This document shows, piece after piece, positions 14,878-23,220 of a stretch of DNA of 64,000 nucleotides. Source of the DNA: Luteococcus sp048595755 (lineage in GTDB: Bacteria > Actinomycetota > Actinomycetes > Propionibacteriales > Propionibacteriaceae). A model generated the notes under the pieces. The model did not search any database, was not told the origin of the DNA, and saw only the letters and a list, made by a program, of their open reading frames with translations. The translations under genes were made by a program, and so were the position numbers. The stretch covers positions 1,550,001 to 1,614,000 of the forward strand of contig NZ_CP184360.1 of assembly GCF_048595755.1 (NCBI RefSeq), read 5' to 3'. Position 1 is the first letter of the stretch. Each line of letters opens with the position of its first letter.

Positions 14878-17604
14878 ATGCACAGTCGCATGATGTCCGG
14901 CCTCGCAGCCTCAGCCCTGGTCGTCTCCGGTCTCTGCAGCCTGCCCCAACAGGCCCAGGCGCAGGATCGTGACCTCGGGCGCATGTCCGACTACATCAAG
15001 ATCGCCCAGCAGGACCAGACCGGCCAGGTGGTACGCAACCGCTGGCTGGTGCAGGTGGAAGGCGCCGTCACCGCACAGGGCGGCAAGAGCGCGCAGAACG
15101 TGAACGCCCAGAAGAAGGTGATGGCGGCCGCCGCCAAGGCCGGTGTGAAGGTCAAGCAGCATCGCTCCTACACCCGCACCTTCAACGGCATGGCCGTCAC
15201 CATGGACGGCAAGCAGGCGGCGAAGCTGGCCCGACTGCCCGGGGTCAAGGGCATCTATCCCGTCGTGACCGCCAAGCGGCCGGTGACCCGCGGCGGTGCC
15301 ACCAGTCCCGACATGGCCACCGCGGTCAACCTGACCGGTGCCGCCATCGCCCGCGACGACCTTGGCCTGGACGGCAAGGGCATCAAGGTGGGAGTCATCG
15401 ACTCCGGCATCGACATCGACCACCCAGACCTGGGCGGGAAGGGCACCAATGGCTCCACCAGCTTCCCGACCAGTCGGGTGAAGTGGGGCCATGACTTCGT
15501 CGGTGACGACTACGACGCGGAGAAGCCCGACAGCATCCCCGTCCCCGACGCGGTTCCCGACGACTGCGGCGGCCACGGCACCCACGTGGCAGGCATCATC
15601 GGCGCCGACGGCGACACCTCCGGCAAGGGCATCAAGGGCGTGGCGCCCAAGGTGAGCTTTGGCGCCTACCGTGTTTTCGGCTGCAACGGATCCACCTCCA
15701 GCGAGATCATCATGGCCGCCATGGAGCGCGCCGAGGCCGACGGCATGGACGTGGTGAACATGTCGCTGGGCGCCAGCATGATGACCTGGGCCGACTACCC
15801 GACCGCGCAGGCCGCCGACGCGATGAGCGACCGCGGCACCATCATGGTGGTCTCGGCCGGCAATGCCGGCGAGAGCGGCGCCTTCAGCTCGGGAGCCCCG
15901 AGCGTGGGGCGCAAGACCATCTCGGTGGCCAGCTTCGACAACTCCCACGTCACCCAGCGCGCCATCCGGGCCCAGGCCAACGGCAAGCTCTACGGCTACA
16001 CCGCCGCCGACGAGGTGCCGGTGCCCACCACCGGCAGCCTCCCGGTGGTCTCCCTGGGCGAGCCCGGCACGCCGCAGGCCCAGGGTTGCGAGCCCTACAC
16101 CGAGGAGCAGAAGGCGCTGTTCGCCGACGGTGCTGCCGCCCTGGTGCAGCGCGGCACCTGCAGCTTCCACGAGAAGGCGCTGGCCGCCCAGCAGGCGGGT
16201 GCCAAGGCCGTCCTGCTCTACAACAACGCGCCGGGCACCATCAGTCCCAGCGTGGCCGGCGATACCCCCATCACCATCCCGGTGGTCATGCTCAGCCAGC
16301 AGGACGGCACCGAACTGGCCCGTCAGCTGGAGCAGGGCAATGTGGTGGAGTGGACCGAGCAGACCGTCTCCAGCGCGGATCCCAATGCCGGACGCATCTC
16401 CAGCTTCTCCAGCTGGGGAGCCTCGGCCGACCTCGACCTGAAGCCCGACGTCGGCGCTCCCGGCGGCAACATCTGGTCCACCTATCCGCTCGAGAAGGGC
16501 GGCCACACGTCGATGTCCGGCACCTCGATGGCGGCCCCGCACGTCGCCGGCAATGTGGCGCAGCTGCTGCAGGAGCGTCCCGAGCTGAAGGGCCAGCCCC
16601 AGACGGTGCGCACCCTGCTGCAGAACACCGCCGACCACGGCGCCCTGTGGAGCCTGGCGCCAGACCTGGGGCTCAAGGAGATGGTGCTGCGCCAGGGCTC
16701 CGGCATGGTGCAGGTTGACCGCGCCCTGCTGACCCAGCAGAGCATCAGCCCCAGCAAGATCAGCCTGGGCGAGGCACAGCGCAAGCCGGTCACCACCGAA
16801 CTCGTGCTGCGCAACGACTCGCGACGAGCGACCGTCTACACCTTCGCCAACGAGAGCTCCATCGGCTCGCTGGGCACCAGCGATCCCTCCTTCGACCTGA
16901 TGGATGCCAACGTGAAGCTGCCCAAGCGCGTGGTGGTGCCGGCCGGCAAGACCAAGAAGGTGAAGGTGACCATCCAGGCGCCCACCGACGCGCCCAATGG
17001 CTACCTCTACGGCGGTTGGATCGTCGCCAGCTCCGACACCGGCACCACGCTGAACGTGCCCTACCTCGGCATGGCCGGTGACTACCAGCGCGTCGACGTG
17101 CTCCGCGCCCCCGGCTTCGACGGCCCCTGTCTGGGCGAGATGACGGGCCCGGTCAACGATCGTCGCGCCGTCTGCCTGCCCGAACAGGAGGGGCTGAGCT
17201 ACTCGATGGCCAAGGATGACCAGCCGACGCCGGTCTTCCGACTGGAATACCCCACCGAGATGCTGCAGATGGTGGTGCACAAGGCCAATGCCGACGGCAC
17301 GAAGGGCGAGCAGGTGGGCATCGCCGCCGAGTTCGTCCACGAGGGCCGCGCCAGCGCCAATGTGGGCCTGCCGTGGGACGGCACCTACCTGACCACCGGA
17401 TCGAGCCCGTACCAGGCCCGGGTGCAGCCCGGTGACTACATCCTGGAGATCAAGGCCCTGCGGGCCCTGGGCGATGCCGACAACCCGGAGGACTGGCAGA
17501 GCTGGACCAGCGAGCCCTTCACGGCAACCTTCCAGAACCCGGCCCCGGTCGACGACGGCACCAGCCCGATCGACCCCTTGGCCGTGCAGCGCGCCCAGCA
17601 GTGA
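14878..17604 (+). CDS. Secreted subtilisin-like serine protease (S8) with PA insert
   Basis: 908 residues. Signal peptide at 1-28 (LAASALVVSGLCSLPQQAQA), then an inhibitor I9-like propeptide around residues 50-130. The S8 triad is complete: Asp175 in GVIDSGIDIDH, His233 in GGHGTHVAG, Ser550 in SGTSMAAPHVAG. A protease-associated (PA) domain is inserted at about 380-475 (VQRGTCSFHEKALAAQ). The C terminus is a beta-rich extension of Vpr/lactocepin type. It acts outside the cell, degrading proteins. GGAGG precedes the ATG at 14878; an upstream in-frame ATG at 14701 would run through the structured RNA and destroy the signal peptide. A strong terminator follows. Confidence 0.95.
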   Translation: MHSRMMSGLAASALVVSGLCSLPQQAQAQDRDLGRMSDYIKIAQQDQTGQVVRNRWLVQVEGAVTAQGGKSAQNVNAQKKVMAAAAKAGVKVKQHRSYTRTFNGMAVTMDGKQAAKLARLPGVKGIYPVVTAKRPVTRGGATSPDMATAVNLTGAAIARDDLGLDGKGIKVGVIDSGIDIDHPDLGGKGTNGSTSFPTSRVKWGHDFVGDDYDAEKPDSIPVPDAVPDDCGGHGTHVAGIIGADGDTSGKGIKGVAPKVSFGAYRVFGCNGSTSSEIIMAAMERAEADGMDVVNMSLGASMMTWADYPTAQAADAMSDRGTIMVVSAGNAGESGAFSSGAPSVGRKTISVASFDNSHVTQRAIRAQANGKLYGYTAADEVPVPTTGSLPVVSLGEPGTPQAQGCEPYTEEQKALFADGAAALVQRGTCSFHEKALAAQQAGAKAVLLYNNAPGTISPSVAGDTPITIPVVMLSQQDGTELARQLEQGNVVEWTEQTVSSADPNAGRISSFSSWGASADLDLKPDVGAPGGNIWSTYPLEKGGHTSMSGTSMAAPHVAGNVAQLLQERPELKGQPQTVRTLLQNTADHGALWSLAPDLGLKEMVLRQGSGMVQVDRALLTQQSISPSKISLGEAQRKPVTTELVLRNDSRRATVYTFANESSIGSLGTSDPSFDLMDANVKLPKRVVVPAGKTKKVKVTIQAPTDAPNGYLYGGWIVASSDTGTTLNVPYLGMAGDYQRVDVLRAPGFDGPCLGEMTGPVNDRRAVCLPEQEGLSYSMAKDDQPTPVFRLEYPTEMLQMVVHKANADGTKGEQVGIAAEFVHEGRASANVGLPWDGTYLTTGSSPYQARVQPGDYILEIKALRALGDADNPEDWQSWTSEPFTATFQNPAPVDDGTSPIDPLAVQRAQQ

Positions 17605-17625
17605 GCCTGCTGGACTGGACCGCGA

Positions 17626-17661
17626 CGGGGCCCCACCGATCGGTGGGGCCCCGTTGCTTTT
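17626..17661 (+). terminator. Rho-independent terminator of the subtilase gene
   Basis: CGGGGCCCCACCGA pairs perfectly with TCGGTGGGGCCCCG and is followed by TTGCTTTT. It lies 22 bases after the stop codon. Confidence 0.9.
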
Positions 17662-17754
17662 GCCGGGCCATTGCGCGGCACCCGTGTGGGGACAGGCCAG
17701 CCGCACTGAGTAGAGTCGTCATCAAGACAGGCAGAGGACGGCTCAGGAGGCCCA

Positions 17755-19092
17755 ATGTTGGACGTTGCAGTGGTCGGTGCGGGACTCGCCGGCCTGAGCG
17801 CCGCAGCAAAACTGGTGGAAGCCGGGAAGGACGTCGTCGTCCTCGAGTCGCGCGAGCGTGTCGGCGGCCGCTTGGAGAATGTCGTCGAGCAGGACACCGT
17901 GCTGGAGATGGGCGGCCAGTGGGTCTCGCCCAGCCACGAACGGATCCTGGATCTGGTCAAGGGCTTCGGCCTGGAACTCGTGGAGCCCTCCGAGGGTGCC
18001 GCCGTGGTGCGCGTGGCCGGGGCCTCCCGTCAGGTGCCCACCAGCAATGACATCGAGGACCACCTCACCCCCTTCGAGATGGCCGACCTGGGCCAGGGCC
18101 TGATGCGTTTTCGCCGGCTGGCCGAGCGCGTCGCCAAGGACCCGGCATGGTGCAGCGCCAACACGCGCTGGCTCGACCAGGCCGTCTCCACCTGGGCCGC
18201 CACCAACCTGCGCACCCCCGGTGCCAGCGAGTGGTTCGACCGCGTCTTCGAGAGCTCGATGGGGCGTCCCGCCGAGGAGACCACGCTGGTGGACGGCCTG
18301 CGTCGGGTCAACGACGGCATCGACATGGAGGCGCTGATCTCGCTCAATGGCGGCGCCCACCAGCAGCGCGTCGCCGGGGGCGTCGTCCAGGTGTGCGACA
18401 AGCTGGCCGAAGGACTGGGCGAGCGGGTGCAGTTGGGCAAGCAGGTCACCGCCATCTCGCAGAACGACGACCATGTGGTGCTGACCCTGGCCGACAGCGC
18501 CCCGGTGCAGGCGCGTGAGGTGATCGTGACCCTGCCGCCGCGCCTGCTGTCCACCGTCGACTTCGAGCCTGGGCTGCCCCAGTGGCGCGCCGATGCAGCC
18601 ACCCAGATCCCCGCAGGCAATGTCATCAAGGCGGCCCTGGTCTACGAGTCGCCGTGGTGGCGTCGCGCCGGGTTGTCGGGCCAGGTGGGTTCCGGCGAGG
18701 GCGCCATGCGCGTGATCGTCGACAACTCCAATCCGTCGGAGAAGACCGGCGTGCTGATGGGCTTCTTCGAGGGTGGGGAGGCCTCGGGCATCAGCCGACG
18801 TTCGGCCTTCCTGCGCCAGCGTGCGATGGAGGAGGCCGTCAACGCGGCCTTCGGTGACACCCACCCCGAGCCGCTGGCCTATGTGGACCGTGACTGGTCG
18901 CGCGAGGAGTTCACCGGGGGCTGCCATGGCGCCCACTTCGCGCCCGGTGTCTGGACGGCCACCGGGCCGAGCCTTGCCGCGTCGGAGGGCCGCGTGCACT
19001 TTGCCGGCGCCGAGTACTCCTCCAAGTACAACGGCTACATGGAGGGCGCCGTGCTCTCGGGCGAGCAGGTTGCCCAGCAACTGATCGGCTGA
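17755..19092 (+). CDS. Flavin-dependent amine oxidase (monoamine oxidase family)
   Basis: 445 residues. The N-terminal FAD-binding motif is VAVVGAGLAGLSAAAKL with ESRERVGGRLEN and MGGQWVSPSHERI, and the C-terminal flavin motif is VHFAGAEYSSKYNGYMEGAV, all characteristic of the monoamine oxidase/phytoene desaturase-like family. It would oxidatively deaminate an amine with O2, in the cytoplasm (no signal peptide). AGGAGG stands before the ATG. The first 70-bp palindrome starts six bases after the stop codon. Confidence 0.92.
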   Translation: MLDVAVVGAGLAGLSAAAKLVEAGKDVVVLESRERVGGRLENVVEQDTVLEMGGQWVSPSHERILDLVKGFGLELVEPSEGAAVVRVAGASRQVPTSNDIEDHLTPFEMADLGQGLMRFRRLAERVAKDPAWCSANTRWLDQAVSTWAATNLRTPGASEWFDRVFESSMGRPAEETTLVDGLRRVNDGIDMEALISLNGGAHQQRVAGGVVQVCDKLAEGLGERVQLGKQVTAISQNDDHVVLTLADSAPVQAREVIVTLPPRLLSTVDFEPGLPQWRADAATQIPAGNVIKAALVYESPWWRRAGLSGQVGSGEGAMRVIVDNSNPSEKTGVLMGFFEGGEASGISRRSAFLRQRAMEEAVNAAFGDTHPEPLAYVDRDWSREEFTGGCHGAHFAPGVWTATGPSLAASEGRVHFAGAEYSSKYNGYMEGAVLSGEQVAQQLIG

Positions 19093-19098
19093 CCTCTA

Positions 19099-19167
19099 CG
19101 CAAACAGAGAGCTGGCGGGTCTTCATTGCCACCATGGCAGTGAAGACCCGCCAGCTCTCTGTTTGCG
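19099..19167. repeat. 70-bp palindromic repeat, copy 1
   Basis: Left arm CGCAAACAGAGAGCTGGCGG, continued by GTCTTCA, is exactly complementary to the right arm (27 bases each); the centre TGCCACCATGGCA is also self-complementary. The centre is the reverse complement of copy 2's, so copy 1 is inverted relative to copies 2 and 3. It begins six bases after the amine oxidase stop. Confidence 0.92.
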
Positions 19168-19219
19168 GACGCACCTCCGTTGTCCCAACCCTGCGCGGAG
19201 GACCGTTGGCTGTGGATGA

Positions 19220-20122
19220 GTGGGGTGCAATGACCTCGTCCTGCACATCATCCTGGGCATGGGAGCGATCGAGGCGCCGGGCGGCGTGTGCACGACGAGG
19301 GATCTGTTGGCGGCTGGCTACAGCCAAGGCGACATCCGCCGCGAATTGGCCGCCGGAAACCTGCTGCGGCCTCGACGTGGGTGGTATGCCTTGCCAAACG
19401 CCGATGCGCAGGTGCTGCGGGCCGTGCGTGCCGGAGGTGCGCTGACCTGTGCCTCGGCGCTGGCGCACCACGGTGCCTGGCAGGTCGACTCGGGGACGCT
19501 CCACCTGCGCATCGACCACAATCGCACCGGTGGCCTCCCCGACGGCATGAAGCGGTGCCGAACGATCGGCAACCGGCACGCCAGAGCTCCCCGTCGTGCG
19601 GTCGACCATCCCGACGAGGCGCTGCGGGCCGCGTGGTGGTGCCTGGGGCGGGAGGACTTCCTGATCGTGGCCGAATCGCTGGTCGAGCGCCGACTGATGT
19701 CGCCGGCGCAGATTCGGCTGGCGCTGGGCAGCGGCCCCGGGGTGGAGGACGTGCTCGGCCAGATGGACCGCGGCGAATCCGGACCCGAGACCGTGGTGCG
19801 GTTGCGGCTTCGCGCGCGCAGGATCAATGTGCGTGCGCAGGTGGCGATTGGGGGAGTTGGCCGCGTGGATCTATTGGTGGGGGAGAGACTCGTGATCGAG
19901 GTGGACAGCCGGGCCTTCCACACTGGCGAGGAGCGCTACCGCAGGGATCGCGAGCGTGATCTGCGGCTGCGGGCGCTCGGCTACATCGTCGTACGCCTCA
20001 CCTATGAACAGGTCATGCATTCCTGGCCGGAAACCGAGCAGGCGCTGCTGGTCATGATCCGACGAGGAGACCACTGGTGGGCCTCACGTCGGGGACGTTG
20101 GCTGCCGCAAACAGAGAGCTGA
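19220..20122 (+). CDS. Winged-helix (AbiEi-like) plus DUF559/Vsr-like nuclease protein
   Basis: 300 residues from the GTG at 19220, or 287 from an ATG at 19259; neither has a good ribosome site. The N terminus (VCTTRDLLAAGYSQGDIRRE followed by GWYALP) matches the winged-helix of AbiEi-type antitoxins. The C terminus (VGRVDLLVGERLVIEVDSRA, then RRDRERDLRLRALGYIVVRLTYEQV) matches DUF559/very-short-patch-repair-like endonucleases with the Asp and Glu of a PD-(D/E)xK core. Such proteins are common in actinobacteria, function unknown. The gene is bracketed by palindromes 1 and 2, and its last residues PQTES and stop are supplied by palindrome 2. Confidence 0.75.
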   Translation: MGCNDLVLHIILGMGAIEAPGGVCTTRDLLAAGYSQGDIRRELAAGNLLRPRRGWYALPNADAQVLRAVRAGGALTCASALAHHGAWQVDSGTLHLRIDHNRTGGLPDGMKRCRTIGNRHARAPRRAVDHPDEALRAAWWCLGREDFLIVAESLVERRLMSPAQIRLALGSGPGVEDVLGQMDRGESGPETVVRLRLRARRINVRAQVAIGGVGRVDLLVGERLVIEVDSRAFHTGEERYRRDRERDLRLRALGYIVVRLTYEQVMHSWPETEQALLVMIRRGDHWWASRRGRWLPQTES

Positions 20123-20175
20123 CGGGTCCTCATTGCCATGGTGGCAGTCAAGGGGCGTCAGCTCTCTGTTTGCGG
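20105..20175. repeat. 70-bp palindromic repeat, copy 2
   Basis: Outer arms CCGCAAACAGAGAGCTGACG and CGTCAGCTCTCTGTTTGCGG are perfect; the inner part has several mismatches, so this copy is degenerate. It supplies the stop codons of both convergent neighbours: TGA at 20120-20122 on + and at 20160-20158 on -, giving both proteins the C terminus PQTES. Confidence 0.92.
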
Positions 20176-20799
20176 ACGGCACGGCGACAGGGGCCAGGCG
20201 TGGAGGGCGTCCAGGCTGTCGAGGATCTCCTCCAGGATTCGTTCGACCTCCGCCGGGTCATCACCCACCTGCGCTGCCACGCGCACCGCATTCACCGCGG
20301 CCAGCGCCTGCATCCGTGGACGCCATGGGTCGGTGGGCGCTGCGAGGGTCTCGGCGCGCGCCACCAGCGCGTCCACCAGGCCCATCTCGAGGGTCCGCTC
20401 GACGCTGGACAGCAGGGCGGTGAGCTCTGGCCGGTTGGCCAGCAACTGGGCACGTGCCCGCCACTGCTCCTCGTCGTGCACCGCCACCTGGCACAGCGCC
20501 CGAGCGGTCAACTTGGCCGTGGTCCACAGCGGTTCGTCGGCCGGGCGCTCGGCCACCAGGGTCGTGATGCGCTCCACCACCACCTCGGGCACGCCGGTCA
20601 GGGCTGCTTCCTTGGTGGGGAAGTAGTTGAAGAAGGTGCGAGGGCTCACCCCGGCGGCCCGCGCGATGTCGTCGGTGGTCACACCACCAAGCCCGTGTTG
20701 GGTCACCAGCCTGGTGGCGGCGCGGTGCAGGGCCCTGCGGGTCTGCAACTTCTTGCGCTCGCGCACGCCCACGTCCTGATCGAAACTGGCAAGATCCAC
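20158..20799 (-). CDS. TetR-family transcriptional regulator
   Basis: 213 residues. The N-terminal TetR helix-turn-helix reads TRLVTQHGLGGVTTDDIARA and AGVSPRTFFNYFPTKEAALT; the C-terminal ligand domain is all-helical. It is divergent from the MFS exporter gene, the classic drug-efflux arrangement, and probably represses it. The GTG at 20799 is preferred over an ATG at 20838 because the latter would place the likely operator (20811-20823) inside the coding sequence; neither has a clear ribosome site. The last five residues come from palindrome copy 2. Confidence 0.88.
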   Translation of the reverse strand: MDLASFDQDVGVRERKKLQTRRALHRAATRLVTQHGLGGVTTDDIARAAGVSPRTFFNYFPTKEAALTGVPEVVVERITTLVAERPADEPLWTTAKLTARALCQVAVHDEEQWRARAQLLANRPELTALLSSVERTLEMGLVDALVARAETLAAPTDPWRPRMQALAAVNAVRVAAQVGDDPAEVERILEEILDSLDALHAWPLSPCRPQTES

Positions 20800-20810
20800 A
20801 GGAATATTTT

Positions 20811-20823
20811 TGCAGTAACTGCA
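20811..20823. promoter_or_regulatory. Candidate TetR operator
   Basis: TGCAG-TAA-CTGCA is a perfect dyad in the AT-rich patch between the divergent tetR-type gene and the MFS gene, flanked by T- and A-rich runs that likely include -10 elements. Confidence 0.5.
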
Positions 20824-20911
20824 CGTTTTTGTCACCATGGACGGTGCCCGCCGGGAGCGCAGATGCCTTCGACGGAGCCGCCACCCCGTGAACCACGCCC
20901 TTGGGAGACCA

Positions 20912-23026
20912 ATGTCAACAACCGCCGTCGAGCCCGGCCCAGAACGCGCCGAAGCGCCAGAACGATTCGAAGGACTCAGCCCGCAGAACCGACGCATCTT
21001 CATCGGCCTGATGCTGGGAATGTTCGTGGCCTCGATCACCCAGACCATTGTCGGGCCGGCCATGCCGCGCATCGTCGCCGAGCTGGGTGGCATGGACCAC
21101 TACTCCTGGGTGGCCACGGCCACCATGCTGGTGGGCGCCATCACCACCCCGATCGTGGGCAAGCTCTCCGACCTCTACGGCCGTCGCAGCTTCTACCTGG
21201 GTGGCCTGCTGGTCTTCATGCTGGGCACCCTGATCGCCGGGCTCACCCAGAACTTCGCGATGCTCATCTTTGCCCGAGCCATCCAAGGCCTGGGCACCGG
21301 CACCCTGATGCCGCTGAGCCAGACGATCATCGGCGACATCATCCCGCCGCGCCAGCGCGGCAAGTACCAGGGCTTGATGGGCGCCGTCTTCGGCATGAGC
21401 TCGGTGGCCGGGCCGCTGGCCGGCGGATTCATCACCGACCACTGGGGTTGGCGTTGGCTCTTCTTCGCCTCTCTGCCGGTCGGCATCGCCGCCTTCGGCG
21501 CCATCTTCCGCTTCTTGCACATCCCGCACGAGAAGCGTGAGACCACCATCGACTGGCTGGGTATGGCGACGTTGTCCACGGCCCTGGTCTGCCTGCTGCT
21601 GCCCACGTCGATGGGTGGCACCACCTGGGCCTGGTCGAGTCCGCTGGTGATCGGGCTGTACGCCGCCGGCGTGCTGCTGACGCTGGCCTTCATCGTGGTG
21701 GAGCGCCGTGCCGTCGAACCGGTGATCCCGCTGCGACTGTTCCGAAGCTCGCTGTTCACCCTGAGCAACCTGGCCGGCTTCTTCATCTCGATGATGATGT
21801 TCGGCGCCATCATCTACATCCCCGTCTACGCGCAGGGCGTGCTGGGCGTCTCCGCGACCAACTCCGGCCTGATCCTGATGCCGATGAACCTGGCGCTGAT
21901 CGGCCTGTCGATCGTGGGTGGCCTGCTGGTCAGCCGCACCGGCCGGTACAAGGAGTTCATGCTGGCTGGCGTGGCCATCATGGGCATCGGATTCTGGCTG
22001 CTCACCCGCCTGCACGTCGGCTCCTCGCAGCTGCAACTGACCATCGCGATGACCGTCTTCGGCATCGGACTGGGCCTGTGCATGCAGCAGTACACCTTGG
22101 CGGTGCAGAACACCGCAGCGCGACGAGACCTGGGCGTGGCCACCGCCGCGACGCAGTTCTTCCGCAATGTGGGCAATACCGTCGGCATCGCCATCTTCGG
22201 CACCATCATGACCACCCAGATGAAGACGGCCATCCCTCGCCATCTGCCGCCCGAGGTGGCCGCGCAGATGCAGGCCAGCGGCCAGCAGGTCTCCAGCGGC
22301 GACGTGCTCGACCCCGAGGCCCTCGCGAAGATGCCGCCCGTGGTGGCCGCCGCGATCCGGGCCGGCCTGGGGGATGCGCTGCACACCGTCTTCGTGATCG
22401 GCATTCCGCTGAGCATCCTGGTCTTCGCCATCAGCCTGTTCATCAAGGCCGTCCCGCTGCGCGACACCGTGCACACCCCCGACCAGGCCGGTGCCGAGTT
22501 GCTCGACACCATGGGCAATTCCAATGCCAATGACCCGCGCGTGCCGCTGGGGCGGTTGGCCGGCAACACCCGCTCCGGGGAGCGACTGCTGGGGTTGCAG
22601 CTGGAGCTGGTGGCTCGCCAGGCACAGCGCGACGACCGTCCCCTGTTGCGCCAGGCCATCACCGACCTGGGTGATGGCAACTACCACGACGGCATCTGGA
22701 TCCTGGAGCAGGCGGGCAGGATGCTGACCACCGAGGATCCCGAGCAGGTGGTGGAGCTGGAGAAGTACGGCGTCGAGGTGGGGCACCGTGCCTCGCGCAA
22801 GGGCGGAATCCTGGGTGAGGAGCTTCGTCGGGAACTGGCCCTGCGTTCCGCCCGGATCAGCGAGGCCAACCACGAGACCGTGCTCACCTCGGCCGAGCCC
22901 ACCGTGGCCGAACGTTTCGAGGCGGTCGACGTCAGGAAGCTGCGCGAGGCCAGCCATGACCTGGTCAATGCGCTGATGATCGACCTGAACGACAACTCGC
23001 GTCAGGCGACACGCCCGCAGGAATGA
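20912..23026 (+). CDS. MFS drug exporter, EmrB/QacA (DHA2) family, with long C-terminal tail
   Basis: 704 residues. The membrane part (about residues 30-525, around 14 helices) carries KLSDLYGRRSFYL (motif A) and GAVFGMSSVAGPLAGGFITD (motif C of antiporters). It is a proton-driven multidrug exporter of the inner membrane. The last 175 residues are cytosolic, charged and unlike the usual short tail of the family. ATG at 20912 follows GGGAGA. Probably controlled by the divergent TetR. Part of the tail DNA (22888-22926) resembles the GGCCGAGC repeat family. Confidence 0.93.
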   Translation: MSTTAVEPGPERAEAPERFEGLSPQNRRIFIGLMLGMFVASITQTIVGPAMPRIVAELGGMDHYSWVATATMLVGAITTPIVGKLSDLYGRRSFYLGGLLVFMLGTLIAGLTQNFAMLIFARAIQGLGTGTLMPLSQTIIGDIIPPRQRGKYQGLMGAVFGMSSVAGPLAGGFITDHWGWRWLFFASLPVGIAAFGAIFRFLHIPHEKRETTIDWLGMATLSTALVCLLLPTSMGGTTWAWSSPLVIGLYAAGVLLTLAFIVVERRAVEPVIPLRLFRSSLFTLSNLAGFFISMMMFGAIIYIPVYAQGVLGVSATNSGLILMPMNLALIGLSIVGGLLVSRTGRYKEFMLAGVAIMGIGFWLLTRLHVGSSQLQLTIAMTVFGIGLGLCMQQYTLAVQNTAARRDLGVATAATQFFRNVGNTVGIAIFGTIMTTQMKTAIPRHLPPEVAAQMQASGQQVSSGDVLDPEALAKMPPVVAAAIRAGLGDALHTVFVIGIPLSILVFAISLFIKAVPLRDTVHTPDQAGAELLDTMGNSNANDPRVPLGRLAGNTRSGERLLGLQLELVARQAQRDDRPLLRQAITDLGDGNYHDGIWILEQAGRMLTTEDPEQVVELEKYGVEVGHRASRKGGILGEELRRELALRSARISEANHETVLTSAEPTVAERFEAVDVRKLREASHDLVNALMIDLNDNSRQATRPQE

Positions 23027-23078
23027 GGCCCCGCCACGCCGTGCCACACCGTTGTCGTGGGGCCACGGGTGGCGAAGT

Positions 23079-23121
23079 GAGGGGCGGTGCCGGAGTTTCC
23101 GGCGCCGCCCCTCGTCCTTTT
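23079..23121 (+). terminator. Rho-independent terminator of the MFS gene
   Basis: GAGGGGCGGTGCCGGA pairs with TCCGGCGCCGCCCCTC (one mismatch) and is followed by GTCCTTTT. Confidence 0.88.
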
Positions 23122-23184
23122 GTGCTGTAGATGAAAATACGTTCATGATGCTTTCACCCAAGCGTCATGAGCTGGTTGTCTTCT

Positions 23185-23201
23185 GGAAGCTGACAGCTTC
23201 C
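23185..23201. promoter_or_regulatory. Inverted repeat in the leader of the glycosyltransferase operon
   Basis: GGAAGCT-GAC-AGCTTCC, a perfect 7-3-7 dyad, ends 19 bases before the start of the first glycosyltransferase gene and just before its AGGAG site. It could be an operator or an RNA hairpin affecting initiation. Confidence 0.45.
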
Positions 23202-23220
23202 ACCACGGCCAGGAGATGAC

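Noticed and set aside
14555..14893. 112-residue ORF over the structured RNA region
   Set aside because: No ribosome site at its start, no recognisable domain, and its sequence is explained by conserved-looking RNA stems rather than protein features.
20800..21093. Extended TetR start reaching into the MFS gene
   Set aside because: It would overlap the divergent MFS start and operator; TetR homologues begin shortly before the helix-turn-helix.
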